The notes beneath the pieces are model-generated. The model saw nothing but the letters and a program-made list of their open reading frames with translations. It searched no databases and was not told where the DNA came from. DNA of 49,525 nt from NCBI RefSeq assembly GCF_001612785.1, contig NZ_BDBC01000028.1:1-49525 (forward strand), written 5' to 3'. A program made the translations under genes and the position numbers. Below, one piece after another: positions 8,080 to 18,834 of this stretch; position 1 is the stretch's first letter, and each line of letters opens with the position of its first letter. The stretch is from Nocardia beijingensis NBRC 16342. Lineage in GTDB: Bacteria; Actinomycetota; Actinomycetes; Mycobacteriales; Mycobacteriaceae.

Positions 8080-8960
8080 CCGCGGCGGCCGGTGGGCTGC
8101 TGCTGGTCCACGCCCACCCGGACGACGAGTCCATCACCACCGGCGGCACGATCGCGCACTACCGCCGTCGCGGTGTGCCGGTCACCGTGGTGACCTGCAC
8201 CCTCGGTGAGGAGGGCGAGGTGATCGGCGACGAGTGGGCGCTGCTCGTCGCGGACCACGCCGACCAACTCGGCGGCTATCGCGTGCTCGAACTGACCCAC
8301 GCGCTGGCCGCGCTGGACGCCGGACCGCCGCACTTCCTCGGGGGCGCGGGACGCTGGCGCGACTCCGGGATGGCGGGCACGCCCGCCGCGGACAAGCCGC
8401 GCGCGTTCACCCGCTCCGGCGACGACGCGGTACTGGCGCTCACGGACGTGATGCTTCGCCTGCGACCCCGCGTGGTGGTCGGCTACGACCCGAACGGCGG
8501 CTACGGCCACCCCGACCACATCCGGGCGCACGAGGTCACCACGGCCGCGGTGCACGCCGCCGCGAGTGAGGGCTGGGACGTCCCGAAGTACTACTGGACC
8601 GTCACCGACGCCGACATGCTGCGCCTGCACACCGCCGCGCTGGCCCGGCGCACGGCCGCCGGCCTGCCCGGCGCGCTGCCGCCCGGATGGCGGCTGCCCG
8701 CCGAAGGCGAGCTCGCGAGCGTGCCCAGCGACGCGGTGACCACCACGATCGATGTCTCCGAGGTGCTGGCGGCCAAGCGCGCCGCGCTGCGGGCGCACGC
8801 CACCCAGGTCATCCTCGCGCCGTCGGGCCGGGAATTCGCGCTGTCGAACGATGTCGCTCAGCCGGTGCTGCCCGAGGAACACTTCATCCTGGTGCGGGGG
8901 CGGCGCGGTCCACTCGGGCCGGACGGGCGGGAGCACGACCTGTTCGCCGGACTGGAGTGA
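8076..8960 (+). CDS. mshB: GlcNAc-Ins deacetylase MshB (mycothiol biosynthesis)
   Basis: Zinc-dependent LmbE/PIG-L family deacetylase of 294 residues. It removes the acetyl group from GlcNAc-inositol to give GlcN-Ins, the second enzymatic step after MshA on the mycothiol path. The metal site is clear: HAHPDDES (His14, Asp17 region) and GHPDHIRAH (145-148). Asp16/17 supplies the general base. The longer frame upstream is the end of lpqW in another frame. The GTG at 8076 overlaps the lpqW stop (GTGA) and gives the expected N-terminus and length (M. tuberculosis 303). Mca, a close homologue that hydrolyses mycothiol conjugates, is excluded mainly by context: Rv1170 also follows lpqW. Confidence 0.92.
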   Translation: MTAAAGGLLLVHAHPDDESITTGGTIAHYRRRGVPVTVVTCTLGEEGEVIGDEWALLVADHADQLGGYRVLELTHALAALDAGPPHFLGGAGRWRDSGMAGTPAADKPRAFTRSGDDAVLALTDVMLRLRPRVVVGYDPNGGYGHPDHIRAHEVTTAAVHAAASEGWDVPKYYWTVTDADMLRLHTAALARRTAAGLPGALPPGWRLPAEGELASVPSDAVTTTIDVSEVLAAKRAALRAHATQVILAPSGREFALSNDVAQPVLPEEHFILVRGRRGPLGPDGREHDLFAGLE

Positions 8961-8966
8961 CGAAGC

Positions 8967-8980
8967 GCGCCTACGGGCGC
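8967..8980 (+). terminator. Short hairpin after mshB
   Basis: GCGCC-TACG-GGCGC begins 6 bp after the mshB stop. The loop C(UACG)G is an extra-stable tetraloop. The stem is only 5 bp and no U-tract follows. Confidence 0.4.
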
Positions 8981-9141
8981 CATGCGCGATTCCGGACAAT
9001 TCACATAATTCGCCCGCCTGTTCCGGAACTTATCCGGACGTCGAGGCTCTGTACCCCCAGGGCTGGCAGTGAGGGGTATCGGAACGGCGGGTACCGTTCG
9101 GCGGTGATCTCGGGACATCGCAACGGAGGATCCGTCGGTTC

Positions 9142-10611
9142 ATGACAGCGCGCGGCGACAACGCCCACCTCGGCATCGAGGACCACGGGTACCACAAGAG
9201 TCTGAAGCCGCGGCAGCTGCAGATGATCGCGATCGGCGGCGCCATCGGCACCGGCTTGTTCCTCGGCGCCGGTGGCAGGCTGGCCAGCGCCGGACCCGGG
9301 TTGTTCCTGGTCTACGGCGTGTGCGGATTCTTCGCGTTCCTCATCCTGCGCGCGCTCGGCGAACTGGTCCTGCACCGGCCGTCGTCCGGGTCGTTCGTGT
9401 CCTACGCGCGCGAGTTCTTCGGTGAGAAGGCGGCCTTCGTCGCAGGCTGGATGTACTTCCTGAACTGGTCGATGACCGGCATCGCCGACACCACCGCGAT
9501 CGCGCAGTACTTCCACTACTGGTCGGGGTTCTCCGCCGTTCCGCAATGGCTGCTCGCGCTGGTGGCGCTGGTCATCGTGCTCGGCATCAACCTGGTGTCG
9601 GTGAAGTGGTTCGGTGAGATGGAATTCTGGGCCGCGCTGGTGAAAGTGTTCGCGCTCAGCGCGTTCCTGATCGTCGGCACGATCTTCCTGCTGGGCCGCT
9701 TCACCGTGCAGGGCGCCGCGACCGGGCCGAGCGTCGTCGCCGAGCACGGCGGCCTGTTCCCGACCGGCGTCATGCCGTTGGTCGTGGTGGTGTCCGGTGT
9801 CGTGTTCGCTTACGCCGCTGTCGAATTGGTCGGCACCGCGGCGGGTGAGACGGAGCGCCCGGAGAAGATCATGCCGCGGGCGATCAATTCGGTGATCCTC
9901 CGGATCGCCGTCTTCTACGTCGGCTCGCTGGTCCTGCTCGGACTGCTGCTGCCCTACACGCACTACACCGCCGACGAGAGCCCGTTCGTCACCTTCTTCA
10001 CCATGCTCGGCGTCCCCGGGATCGGCAGCGTGATGAATCTGGTGGTGCTGACCGCGGCGTTCTCCAGCCTGAACGCCGGTCTCTACTCGACCGGCCGCAT
10101 CCTGCGCTCGATGTCGATGAACGGCAGCGCGCCGAGATTCACCGGGGTGATGGGCGGCAACGGCGTTCCTTACGGCGGCATCCTGCTCACCAGCCTGATC
10201 GCGCTGGTCGGCATCGCGCTCAACGGCATCGTCCCGGATCAGGCGTTCGAGATCGTGCTGAACATGGCCTCGCTCGGCATCGTCGCCTCCTGGGCCACCA
10301 TCGTGCTGTGCCAGTTGCAGTTGTGGCGCTGGTCGGTTCGAGGACGCGTGCAGCGGCCCGCGTTCCGCATGTTCGGCGCGCCGTACACCGGTCTGCTCAC
10401 GCTGGTGTTCCTGTTCTTCGTCGTCGTGCTGACCGGGTTCGACTATCCGGTGGGGACCTGGACGGTCGCGACCATCGCCCTGATCGTCCCCGCGCTGATC
10501 GTCGGCTGGTTCGCCGCGCGCAAGCGGGTGCTGGCTATCGCCGCGGAGCGTGGCGGCGCCACCGGCGAATCCTCCGTGGTCGCCGCACTGCCTGCCGACC
10601 GGGAGAACTGA
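9142..10611 (+). CDS. Amino acid permease, AnsP (asparagine) type
   Basis: APC-superfamily transporter of 489 residues with about 12 membrane segments. The N-terminal signature KSLKPRQLQMIAIGGAIGTGLFLGAG (first helix) and GELVLHRPSSGSFVSYAREFFGEKAAFVAGWMYF are those of the AAT family. The stretch GIADTTAIAQYFHYW and the VKWFGEMEFWAALVKV motif are closest to L-asparagine permease AnsP rather than CycA or GabP. Asparagine uptake is therefore the best guess. The start ATG has GGAGGA about 12 bp upstream. In M. tuberculosis no permease lies between mshB and Rv1171, so this gene is an insertion in the conserved order. Substrate cannot be fixed from sequence alone. Confidence 0.82.
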   Translation: MTARGDNAHLGIEDHGYHKSLKPRQLQMIAIGGAIGTGLFLGAGGRLASAGPGLFLVYGVCGFFAFLILRALGELVLHRPSSGSFVSYAREFFGEKAAFVAGWMYFLNWSMTGIADTTAIAQYFHYWSGFSAVPQWLLALVALVIVLGINLVSVKWFGEMEFWAALVKVFALSAFLIVGTIFLLGRFTVQGAATGPSVVAEHGGLFPTGVMPLVVVVSGVVFAYAAVELVGTAAGETERPEKIMPRAINSVILRIAVFYVGSLVLLGLLLPYTHYTADESPFVTFFTMLGVPGIGSVMNLVVLTAAFSSLNAGLYSTGRILRSMSMNGSAPRFTGVMGGNGVPYGGILLTSLIALVGIALNGIVPDQAFEIVLNMASLGIVASWATIVLCQLQLWRWSVRGRVQRPAFRMFGAPYTGLLTLVFLFFVVVLTGFDYPVGTWTVATIALIVPALIVGWFAARKRVLAIAAERGGATGESSVVAALPADREN

Positions 10612-10647
10612 TCATGCGCCCGGTCGCGCCGGAATAGACTCGGCAGT

Positions 10648-10806
10648 ATGTACAACTGGGAGGTCCAGAACGCGATCGCGGCGTTCGTCGACAGCATGCG
10701 GCCGCACTGGCAGGAGCAGCACGACCTGTATATGACGGTGCTGTACGCGTTCGCCGACATGCAGAGTCATCTGTTGACCCTCCTCGGCTACCCGCCGGTG
10801 TCGTGA
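10648..10806 (+). CDS. Small 52-residue protein, overlaps next gene
   Basis: Short gene beginning MYNWEVQNAIAAFVDSMRPH and ending TLLGYPPVS. It is rich in aromatic and hydrophobic residues and could form two amphipathic helices. Evidence for coding: an ATG start, a stop that overlaps the next gene's GTG by 4 bp (GTGA), and a composition that looks like protein and not like a shadow frame. No convincing ribosome-binding site precedes it, so it may be leaderless. Function is unknown. Translational coupling to the membrane protein that follows suggests a shared role. Confidence 0.6.
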   Translation: MYNWEVQNAIAAFVDSMRPHWQEQHDLYMTVLYAFADMQSHLLTLLGYPPVS

Positions 10807-11240
10807 CGACCACGGTCGACGACCCCGCAGGCGATCGCGCTCCCGTGGCATCCGGTGCCACCCGGCTCACCGTGGGCATTCTCGGGCCGGCGATTCTCGT
10901 CGTACTGACCGTGGACGCCCTGCTCACCCTGGCGCTCGAGGTGTTGTACCTGCCGACCTATCTGGGCTCGGTCGCGTTCCCGGTTTCCGCCGTGGTGGCG
11001 GGGGTGGTGAACGTTCTGCTCGTCATGGGCGCGCGATCGGTCACCCGGCGTCCCGCGCTGTTCGGCCTTCCACTCGTTTCCTGGGCGTTCGGTTTCCTGG
11101 TCTGCGCCAGCGCGGGGCCGGGCGGCGACATTCTGCTCGGCAGCGATTGGCGCACGGCGCTGTTGCTGTTCGCGGGACTGCTGCCGCCGCTGGCCTACCT
11201 CTACATCCAGGCGAACGCGCGCGTCTTCGGCCGCCGCTGA
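10803..11240 (+). CDS. Small integral membrane protein, Rv1171-like
   Basis: A 145-residue protein with four predicted membrane helices (about residues 22-46, 53-75, 82-103 and 114-135) and a basic C-terminus (ARVFGRR). No catalytic motif is visible. Its position shortly after mshB and upstream of fbiC matches Rv1171 of M. tuberculosis (146 residues). It overlaps the preceding 52-residue gene by 4 bp and stops 1 bp before the convergent KimA-like gene. Orthology to Rv1171 is inferred from size, topology and position. Function is unknown. Confidence 0.75.
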   Translation: MTTTVDDPAGDRAPVASGATRLTVGILGPAILVVLTVDALLTLALEVLYLPTYLGSVAFPVSAVVAGVVNVLLVMGARSVTRRPALFGLPLVSWAFGFLVCASAGPGGDILLGSDWRTALLLFAGLLPPLAYLYIQANARVFGRR

Positions 11241-11241
11241 C

Positions 11242-13086
11242 TCACGCGAGCCGAACCGCCAGGGTCGCGATCACGGCCTCGGTGCGAACGCGCAACGCGG
11301 CGGTGAGCACCGGCCCGCGCGGATTGTGCAGCGGGCGTTGCCACCAGTGCCTGGCTTCCACGTGCGCGAGCAGCACGGTGACGCCGAGCCCGGCGTCGGT
11401 CTGCTTGCGGACGTAGCCGACGAGGGTGGACACCAGGCTGCGATGCGGGCACGGGAGCACCGCGAGCGGGACGCCAGGATCCCACTCCTTCCACTGGGCG
11501 CTGAGCCGTTTGGTCGTGGCCGGATCGATGTCGGCGGCCACCGCGACGATCTCGCCCCGCATGCGCAAGGCGGCTTCCAAGGCGCGATAGGTCACCTCGC
11601 TCATGGTGACCACCGGGACGACGACCAGTTCTTTCGCCTCCGGTGCGGGGCGCGGGCGGGGCGGGATCGCACGCAGCCGCAGCTGCCTCGCGACCTCGCC
11701 GTAGTAGTTCTCGATCCGGTAGAAGAGGGTCACCAGCGCGGGGATGATGAGCAGCAGCAGCCACGCGCCCTCGGTGAACTTCTCCGCCAGCAGCACGACG
11801 CCCGCGACGGCGGTGAGGGTCGCGCCGAATCCGTTCAGCAGCGCGCGCGGCAGCCACCCGCGCTCACGCACGCGCCACCAGTGCAGCACCAGGCCGGTCT
11901 GGCTGATGGTGAACCCGATGAAGACGCCGATCGCGAAAACAGGCAGCAATCGGTGAGTTTCGGCGTCGACAGCCAGCAGCACCAGCCCGGCCAGCAAGGC
12001 CAGGGCGCTGACGCCGTAGCGGAAGACCGGGCGTTCGGACCGCAGCGCGAACAGCGACGGCGCCCTGTGGTCCTTGGCCAGCAGCGCCAGCAGGACCGGC
12101 AGACCGCCGAAACTGGTGTTCGCCGCGAGCAACAGCACCGCGGTGACCGCGAGGTTGGTGAGGTAGAACAGCCAGCCGGTGCCGAACGCCCCCGCCGCCA
12201 GCTGCGCCAGGACGGTCACGTCCTGGCGCGGCGTCACGTGGTGCGCGCGGATCAGCACCGCCAGCCCGAGCAGCATCGCGCCGAGCAGGACGCCGAGCGC
12301 CACCTCGGTGTGCTGCGCGCGGCGCACGGCGGGGCTGCGGAAGGCGGGCACGGCGTTGGCGATCGCTTCCACACCGGTCAGCGACGAGCATCCCGCCGCG
12401 AAAGCCTTGAGCAGCAGAACGATTCCGAGCGCCTCGACCGGCGTGATCGGGCCGGGGTCGCCGCCGATCAGCGCGGCAGGCTCCGGCCGCAGCAGTCCTA
12501 CGACGATGACGCCGCCTATGAGCAGGACGAACAAGAGCGCGGGCCCCATCAGGACCCGCGCCGATTCCGCCACCCCGATCAGGTTGATCACGGTCAGCGC
12601 CGCGAGCCCGATCAGCGTCATCGGCAGCAGTTCGTCGGCCAGGGCGGGGAACGCGCTGGCCAAGCTGGCGGCGCCCGCGGCGAGGCTGACGGCGACGGTC
12701 AGCACATAGTCCACGACCAAGCTCGCGGCCGCGAGCAGCGCGGCGGGCCTGCCGAGCTGCTTCTTGGCGACCGCGTACGCGCCGCCGCCGTCCGGGTGCA
12801 CCGCGATCACCTGCCGGTAGGAGAGCACGAGCACCAGCAACAGCGCGGCGATCGCGCAGGCCACCGGTAGCGTCCAGGAGACGGCCGCCGCTCCCGCCGC
12901 CACCAGCACCAGCACGATCGCCTCCGGCCCGTAGGCCACGCTGGACAACGCGTCCAGCGAGAGCGCGGCGAGCCCGCCCACCGCGGTGAGCCGGAACTTG
13001 TCCGCCCGCTGCATCTGCCGGACCCTGCGGTCGGCGATCCGTGGCTCCGTATGGTGCGGCTCGGTCTTGGTCACCACGGCGTCCAT
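11242..13086 (-). CDS. KimA-like APC-family potassium/amino acid permease
   Basis: Membrane transporter of 614 residues. LAALSLDALSSVAYGPEAIVLVLV (first helix) and SYRQVIAVHPDGGGAYAVAKKQLG are close to KimA (YdaO) of Bacillus subtilis, a high-affinity K+/H+ symporter of the APC superfamily. Twelve membrane segments are followed by a cytosolic domain of about 150 residues from near 465 (KELVVVPVVTMSEVTYRALEAA), which resembles the universal-stress-like C-terminal domain of KimA proteins. In Bacillus both gene and protein are controlled by c-di-AMP; no c-di-AMP riboswitch was seen in the 50-bp upstream gap here. GGCGGAG precedes the ATG. Potassium is the likeliest substrate, but older annotations call this group amino acid permeases. 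Confidence 0.8.
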   Translation of the reverse strand: MDAVVTKTEPHHTEPRIADRRVRQMQRADKFRLTAVGGLAALSLDALSSVAYGPEAIVLVLVAAGAAAVSWTLPVACAIAALLLVLVLSYRQVIAVHPDGGGAYAVAKKQLGRPAALLAAASLVVDYVLTVAVSLAAGAASLASAFPALADELLPMTLIGLAALTVINLIGVAESARVLMGPALLFVLLIGGVIVVGLLRPEPAALIGGDPGPITPVEALGIVLLLKAFAAGCSSLTGVEAIANAVPAFRSPAVRRAQHTEVALGVLLGAMLLGLAVLIRAHHVTPRQDVTVLAQLAAGAFGTGWLFYLTNLAVTAVLLLAANTSFGGLPVLLALLAKDHRAPSLFALRSERPVFRYGVSALALLAGLVLLAVDAETHRLLPVFAIGVFIGFTISQTGLVLHWWRVRERGWLPRALLNGFGATLTAVAGVVLLAEKFTEGAWLLLLIIPALVTLFYRIENYYGEVARQLRLRAIPPRPRPAPEAKELVVVPVVTMSEVTYRALEAALRMRGEIVAVAADIDPATTKRLSAQWKEWDPGVPLAVLPCPHRSLVSTLVGYVRKQTDAGLGVTVLLAHVEARHWWQRPLHNPRGPVLTAALRVRTEAVIATLAVRLA

Positions 13087-13136
13087 TGAACTCCGCCGTC
13101 GGCCGGCAACCGATCAGCGACACCTGCCGGGTGGCG

Positions 13137-14732
13137 TCAGCGCGCGCCGGACAGCCCGGGTGTGACGGCTTCGACGAGTCCCAACGCCTGGTCGGCGGGA
13201 AGGTCGACCACCGCGTAGCGCTTCTTGCCCGCCGCGGTGGCCGCGATGACGGTGGCGACTCCGGCGCGGCGTTGGAAGAAGGTCTGGCGCACGGTCCAGC
13301 CGATCACGCCGGGGGCCTCCAGGCAGTCGCGGTCGCGGTCGAGCGATCCGGCCTGGGTGATCAGCCAGGCGGGGTTGCCGGTCGTGCGGGGCAGCACCGC
13401 GTGCCCGAGGCCACGGTAGCGGTCCTCGGCGAGGGCGAGCGCGAGCGGCAGCGTGAGGCCGGGCAGCAGCCACCACCACGGCGAATAGTGCTGTCCCGCA
13501 AGCGAGTTGACGAGCAGCACCGCCGCGATGAGGGCGACCGGCGCGAGTGCGCGGGTATGTCTGCGTCGCCGGGCGGCCGGGCCGTGCGCGGTCAACGGGG
13601 CGCTGCCCGGCGCCGGGACGGCGTGCGCGTCCGCCGCGCCCGCGCCGGTGGGCCGCGCGTCCGGACGGACAGGAATGTCGTTGTCGCGCACTTCTTCCGG
13701 GGCGAGCAGATGTCCGAGGGTGTGCTCCACGGCGCCGCGCGGAGCCTGCGGGAGAATCCGCTGCCGGGGATTCTGGCCGGTCATGATGGCCTCGAGTTCG
13801 GCGCCGCCCGCCAGGCGCAGCAACAGCGGTTCGGAGACCGTCGCTCCGCGCAGCCGGGCCCGGTCGAGGGTGATCTGGCGGGTGGTGAACAGGCCGTGGC
13901 GCAGCTGCAAGGTCTTGCCGTCGTCGCGGACGCGCAGCCCGAAATAAGTGGTCAGATAGTGCGCGCACGCGGCAGCGCTGACCGCGACGACGATGACACT
14001 CAGCAGCGCGACCCCGGCGAGCACGAGGACGAGCACGCCGCCGTCCTCCACGTCGTGCACCGCGTCGGACCGGAAGACGATCTCACCGAGACCGTATTGC
14101 AGCGCGAAGCCGACGATCGGCGCGATGATCGCGAACCCGGTCAGCGACAGCGGGGCGTAGCGCACCCACGCCGGACGCCAGTGCCCGATCTCGCGCGCCC
14201 GGGTCCGCGCGGCGGTGAAACCGCCGGACACGTTCTGCTGCGGCTGTTCTCGGTCCTTGCTCGCGTCGACGCGGTCCGCCGTATGGGCGAGCAACGCGGC
14301 GCGCAACGGCGGGACGACGCGGGCGTCCAGGGCGTCGAGCTTGAACTTCTCACCCGAATCCGCCTGCTGGCCGGTCCCGATCGCCAGCACCGCAAGCCCG
14401 AGGGCCCGGTGCAGCAGGTCGGCTTCGATGTCCACCGAGCGGATCCGAGACCGGGGCACCGACAGTTTCTTGCGTTCCAGCAGCCCGGTGCGCAGTTCGA
14501 CGTGCGTGGGCCCGACTCGATACGTCGTGGTGAACCAGCGGGTGAGCGCGAATCCGACGATCAACGCGAGCGGGATGACGCTCCACACGTGGTTGCCGCT
14601 GCTGGTCCCGAGGATCACCGAACCGATCAGCACCGGGATGAACTTCACCACCTCGGTGATCGGGTGCACCAGCAGCATCCGCTTGTCCAGCCGCTGCCAG
14701 GGTTGCCCGGCGTCGGTCGCTTCGGCGCTCAT
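13137..14732 (-). CDS. Bacterial PH-domain membrane protein (YdbT-like)
   Basis: Protein of 531 residues with paired membrane helices near residues 28-60, helices around 180-240 and 375-410, and three bacterial PH (bPH2, DUF304) repeats. Each repeat has the typical pattern, for example TYRVGPTHVELRTGLLERKKLSVPRSRIRSVD (about 65-97), LRHGLFTTRQITLDRARLRG and QTFFQRRAGVATVIA. B. subtilis YdbT, paired with YdbS, has this architecture. The function is not settled; membrane stress or bacteriocin resistance has been suggested for relatives. The frame runs further upstream, but the ATG at 14732 overlaps the stop of the small PH gene (ATGA), which fixes the start. The two are surely translationally coupled. 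Confidence 0.85.
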   Translation of the reverse strand: MSAEATDAGQPWQRLDKRMLLVHPITEVVKFIPVLIGSVILGTSSGNHVWSVIPLALIVGFALTRWFTTTYRVGPTHVELRTGLLERKKLSVPRSRIRSVDIEADLLHRALGLAVLAIGTGQQADSGEKFKLDALDARVVPPLRAALLAHTADRVDASKDREQPQQNVSGGFTAARTRAREIGHWRPAWVRYAPLSLTGFAIIAPIVGFALQYGLGEIVFRSDAVHDVEDGGVLVLVLAGVALLSVIVVAVSAAACAHYLTTYFGLRVRDDGKTLQLRHGLFTTRQITLDRARLRGATVSEPLLLRLAGGAELEAIMTGQNPRQRILPQAPRGAVEHTLGHLLAPEEVRDNDIPVRPDARPTGAGAADAHAVPAPGSAPLTAHGPAARRRRHTRALAPVALIAAVLLVNSLAGQHYSPWWWLLPGLTLPLALALAEDRYRGLGHAVLPRTTGNPAWLITQAGSLDRDRDCLEAPGVIGWTVRQTFFQRRAGVATVIAATAAGKKRYAVVDLPADQALGLVEAVTPGLSGAR

Positions 14733-15226
14733 GTCGCGTCTCCGCGGTGCTGGGCGGCGATCCGGGTCAGCCGCGCCACGGTCTCCTCGGCGACCGGCAG
14801 GTCCAGCGCGCTGATCTGCACCGCGCCGGCGGAGGACGCGGTGGTCACGGTGACCGTCGCCAGTCCGAGCAGGCGTTCGAGCGGTCCGCGTTCGGTGTCG
14901 ACGGTCTGCACCCGGGAGATCGGCGCGACCCGGCTTTCCTGGGTGAGCCAGCCGACCCGGGTGTAGACCGCCTCGTCGGTGACCTCCCAGCGGTGCACCG
15001 CGTACCGCCACCACGGTGCGACGCCGATGTTCACCGCGGCCGGCACGAGCGCGACCAGGAAGAATCCGAGCTGCCAGCCGCGATGCGCGGAATCGAGCAC
15101 CGCCCACACCAGCAGGGCCGCGAACGGGATCACCCACGCGATGGCGGCCTGCACGGTCCACAGGAGCTTCGCCTTCGGACTGGGGCGCCAGGCCGGATCG
15201 GCCATGATCGTGCGCGGCTGCGACAT
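14729..15226 (-). CDS. Small PH-domain membrane protein (YdbS-like)
   Basis: Protein of 165 residues with two membrane helices (about 28-47 and 53-75) followed by one bPH2 domain (VHRWEVTDEAVYTRVGWLTQESRVAPISRVQTVDTERGPLERLLG). This is the YdbS partner of the larger YdbT-type protein, with which it overlaps by 4 bp. The ATG at 15226 was chosen because it gives a compact N-terminal tail; an alternative ATG is at 15205. The longer open frame to 15559 has no protein-like character. The pair probably forms one membrane complex. Function is unknown. Confidence 0.82.
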   Translation of the reverse strand: MSQPRTIMADPAWRPSPKAKLLWTVQAAIAWVIPFAALLVWAVLDSAHRGWQLGFFLVALVPAAVNIGVAPWWRYAVHRWEVTDEAVYTRVGWLTQESRVAPISRVQTVDTERGPLERLLGLATVTVTTASSAGAVQISALDLPVAEETVARLTRIAAQHRGDAT

Positions 15227-15589
15227 GCTGCCAATAGTTGCACGAAGACACGGTCGCTGTCGCAGTCGACGATGAGCCGTTACGTGACTTCGCCGATCCG
15301 GCAGGCGGGTGGCCGGGGGCTTCTCCTTACTGGACGAGAACGACTGCGCGCCATCCGATTCGAGCACGAGTCCGTCGTGGGTGTGCGGCGCGAGACGGGA
15401 AGGATCGTCTCGGCGCTCTCCCCGAGCCGGCGTCGCAGAGCAGCGGCACGGAATAGCCTCGGGTACCGCGCAGTTGTCAACGCTCAACGGCGCTCCGCGT
15501 CCCCGCGTGGGCTCCGTGGCGAGCGGAGCCGTGGCCGTCCGCTTCGCCGCAACCAGCACTGGAGGGAGACAGTTCCGGATGTGTAGCGC
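15227..15589. other. Divergent intergenic region with palindrome
   Basis: 363 bp between the PH-domain operon and fbiC with no gene. The one clear structure is CGAGACG (15391-15397) and CGTCTCG (15406-15412), perfect 7-bp arms around 8 nt, which could be an operator or hairpin. GGAGGGA near 15562 is too far from the fbiC start to be its normal ribosome-binding site. Confidence 0.35.
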
Positions 15590-18205
<2,616 letters not shown>

Positions 18206-18257
18206 TACGCCGATCGCGTCGTGGCCCGGCGACGGCGACAGGTTCGGGCCCACGGCG

Positions 18258-18275
18258 CGACCGGTTCTCCGGTCG
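18258..18275 (+). terminator. Hairpin downstream of fbiC
   Basis: CGACCGG-TTCT-CCGGTCG forms a 7-bp stem with a 4-nt loop, 52 bp after the fbiC stop. The remaining intergenic sequence to 18510 is very GC-rich without an open gene. AT-richer promoter-like sequence (AGTAGTAACG) lies near 18434. Confidence 0.5.
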
Positions 18276-18510
18276 GCCGCGGGCAGCCGGGACCGGCGCG
18301 AATGCGGCCCCGCCGCCGCGCGCTCCGGCGCTACCTCCCGGAACGTGGTCCCCGGGGCGTGCGGCGGGTGGCGGAGTCCGAATCGTGCCCCGCGTCGGGG
18401 TGCGCCGGGCAGGAAGTTAGGGCAGGCTGACCAGTAGTAACGTGGGGTGCCGGGATAGGGTTTCGCCGGGCGGACCATCCCGCAGGCGAGGACAGACTAG
18501 GAGAGCGGCA

Positions 18511-18834
18511 GTGCCGTACATCATCGCTGAACCGTGCGTTGACGTGAAGGACAAGGCATGCATCGAGGAATGCCCCGTGGACTGCATCTACGAGGGCGGT
18601 CGCATGCTGTACATCCATCCCGACGAGTGCGTGGACTGTGGTGCATGTGAGCCGGTGTGCCCGGTGGAGGCGATCTTCTACGAAGACGACACCCCGGACC
18701 AGTGGAGCGGATACGTGAACGCCAACGTGGATTTCTTCGACGAGCTGGGCTCGCCCGGCGGCGCGACCAAAGTCGGCAAGGTCGACTACGACCCGCCGTT
18801 CATCAAGGAACTGCCCCCGATGGCGAGTGAGTGA
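18511..18834 (+). CDS. fdxC: Seven-iron ferredoxin FdxC
   Basis: Soluble electron carrier of 107 residues. The cysteine pattern is that of 7Fe ferredoxins with one [3Fe-4S] and one [4Fe-4S] cluster: CVDVKDKACIEECPVDC near the N-terminus and CVDCGACEPVCPVEAI near residue 40. The C-terminal extension (DQWSGYVNANVDFFDELG) is usual for actinobacterial FdxC. The GTG start is preceded by AGGAGA. Length matches the family (about 107), so the 23 extra residues of the longer frame are not needed. It overlaps dapC by 4 bp. The same fdxC-dapC pair is found as Rv1177-Rv1178. The partner oxidoreductase is not known. Confidence 0.95.
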   Translation: MPYIIAEPCVDVKDKACIEECPVDCIYEGGRMLYIHPDECVDCGACEPVCPVEAIFYEDDTPDQWSGYVNANVDFFDELGSPGGATKVGKVDYDPPFIKELPPMASE

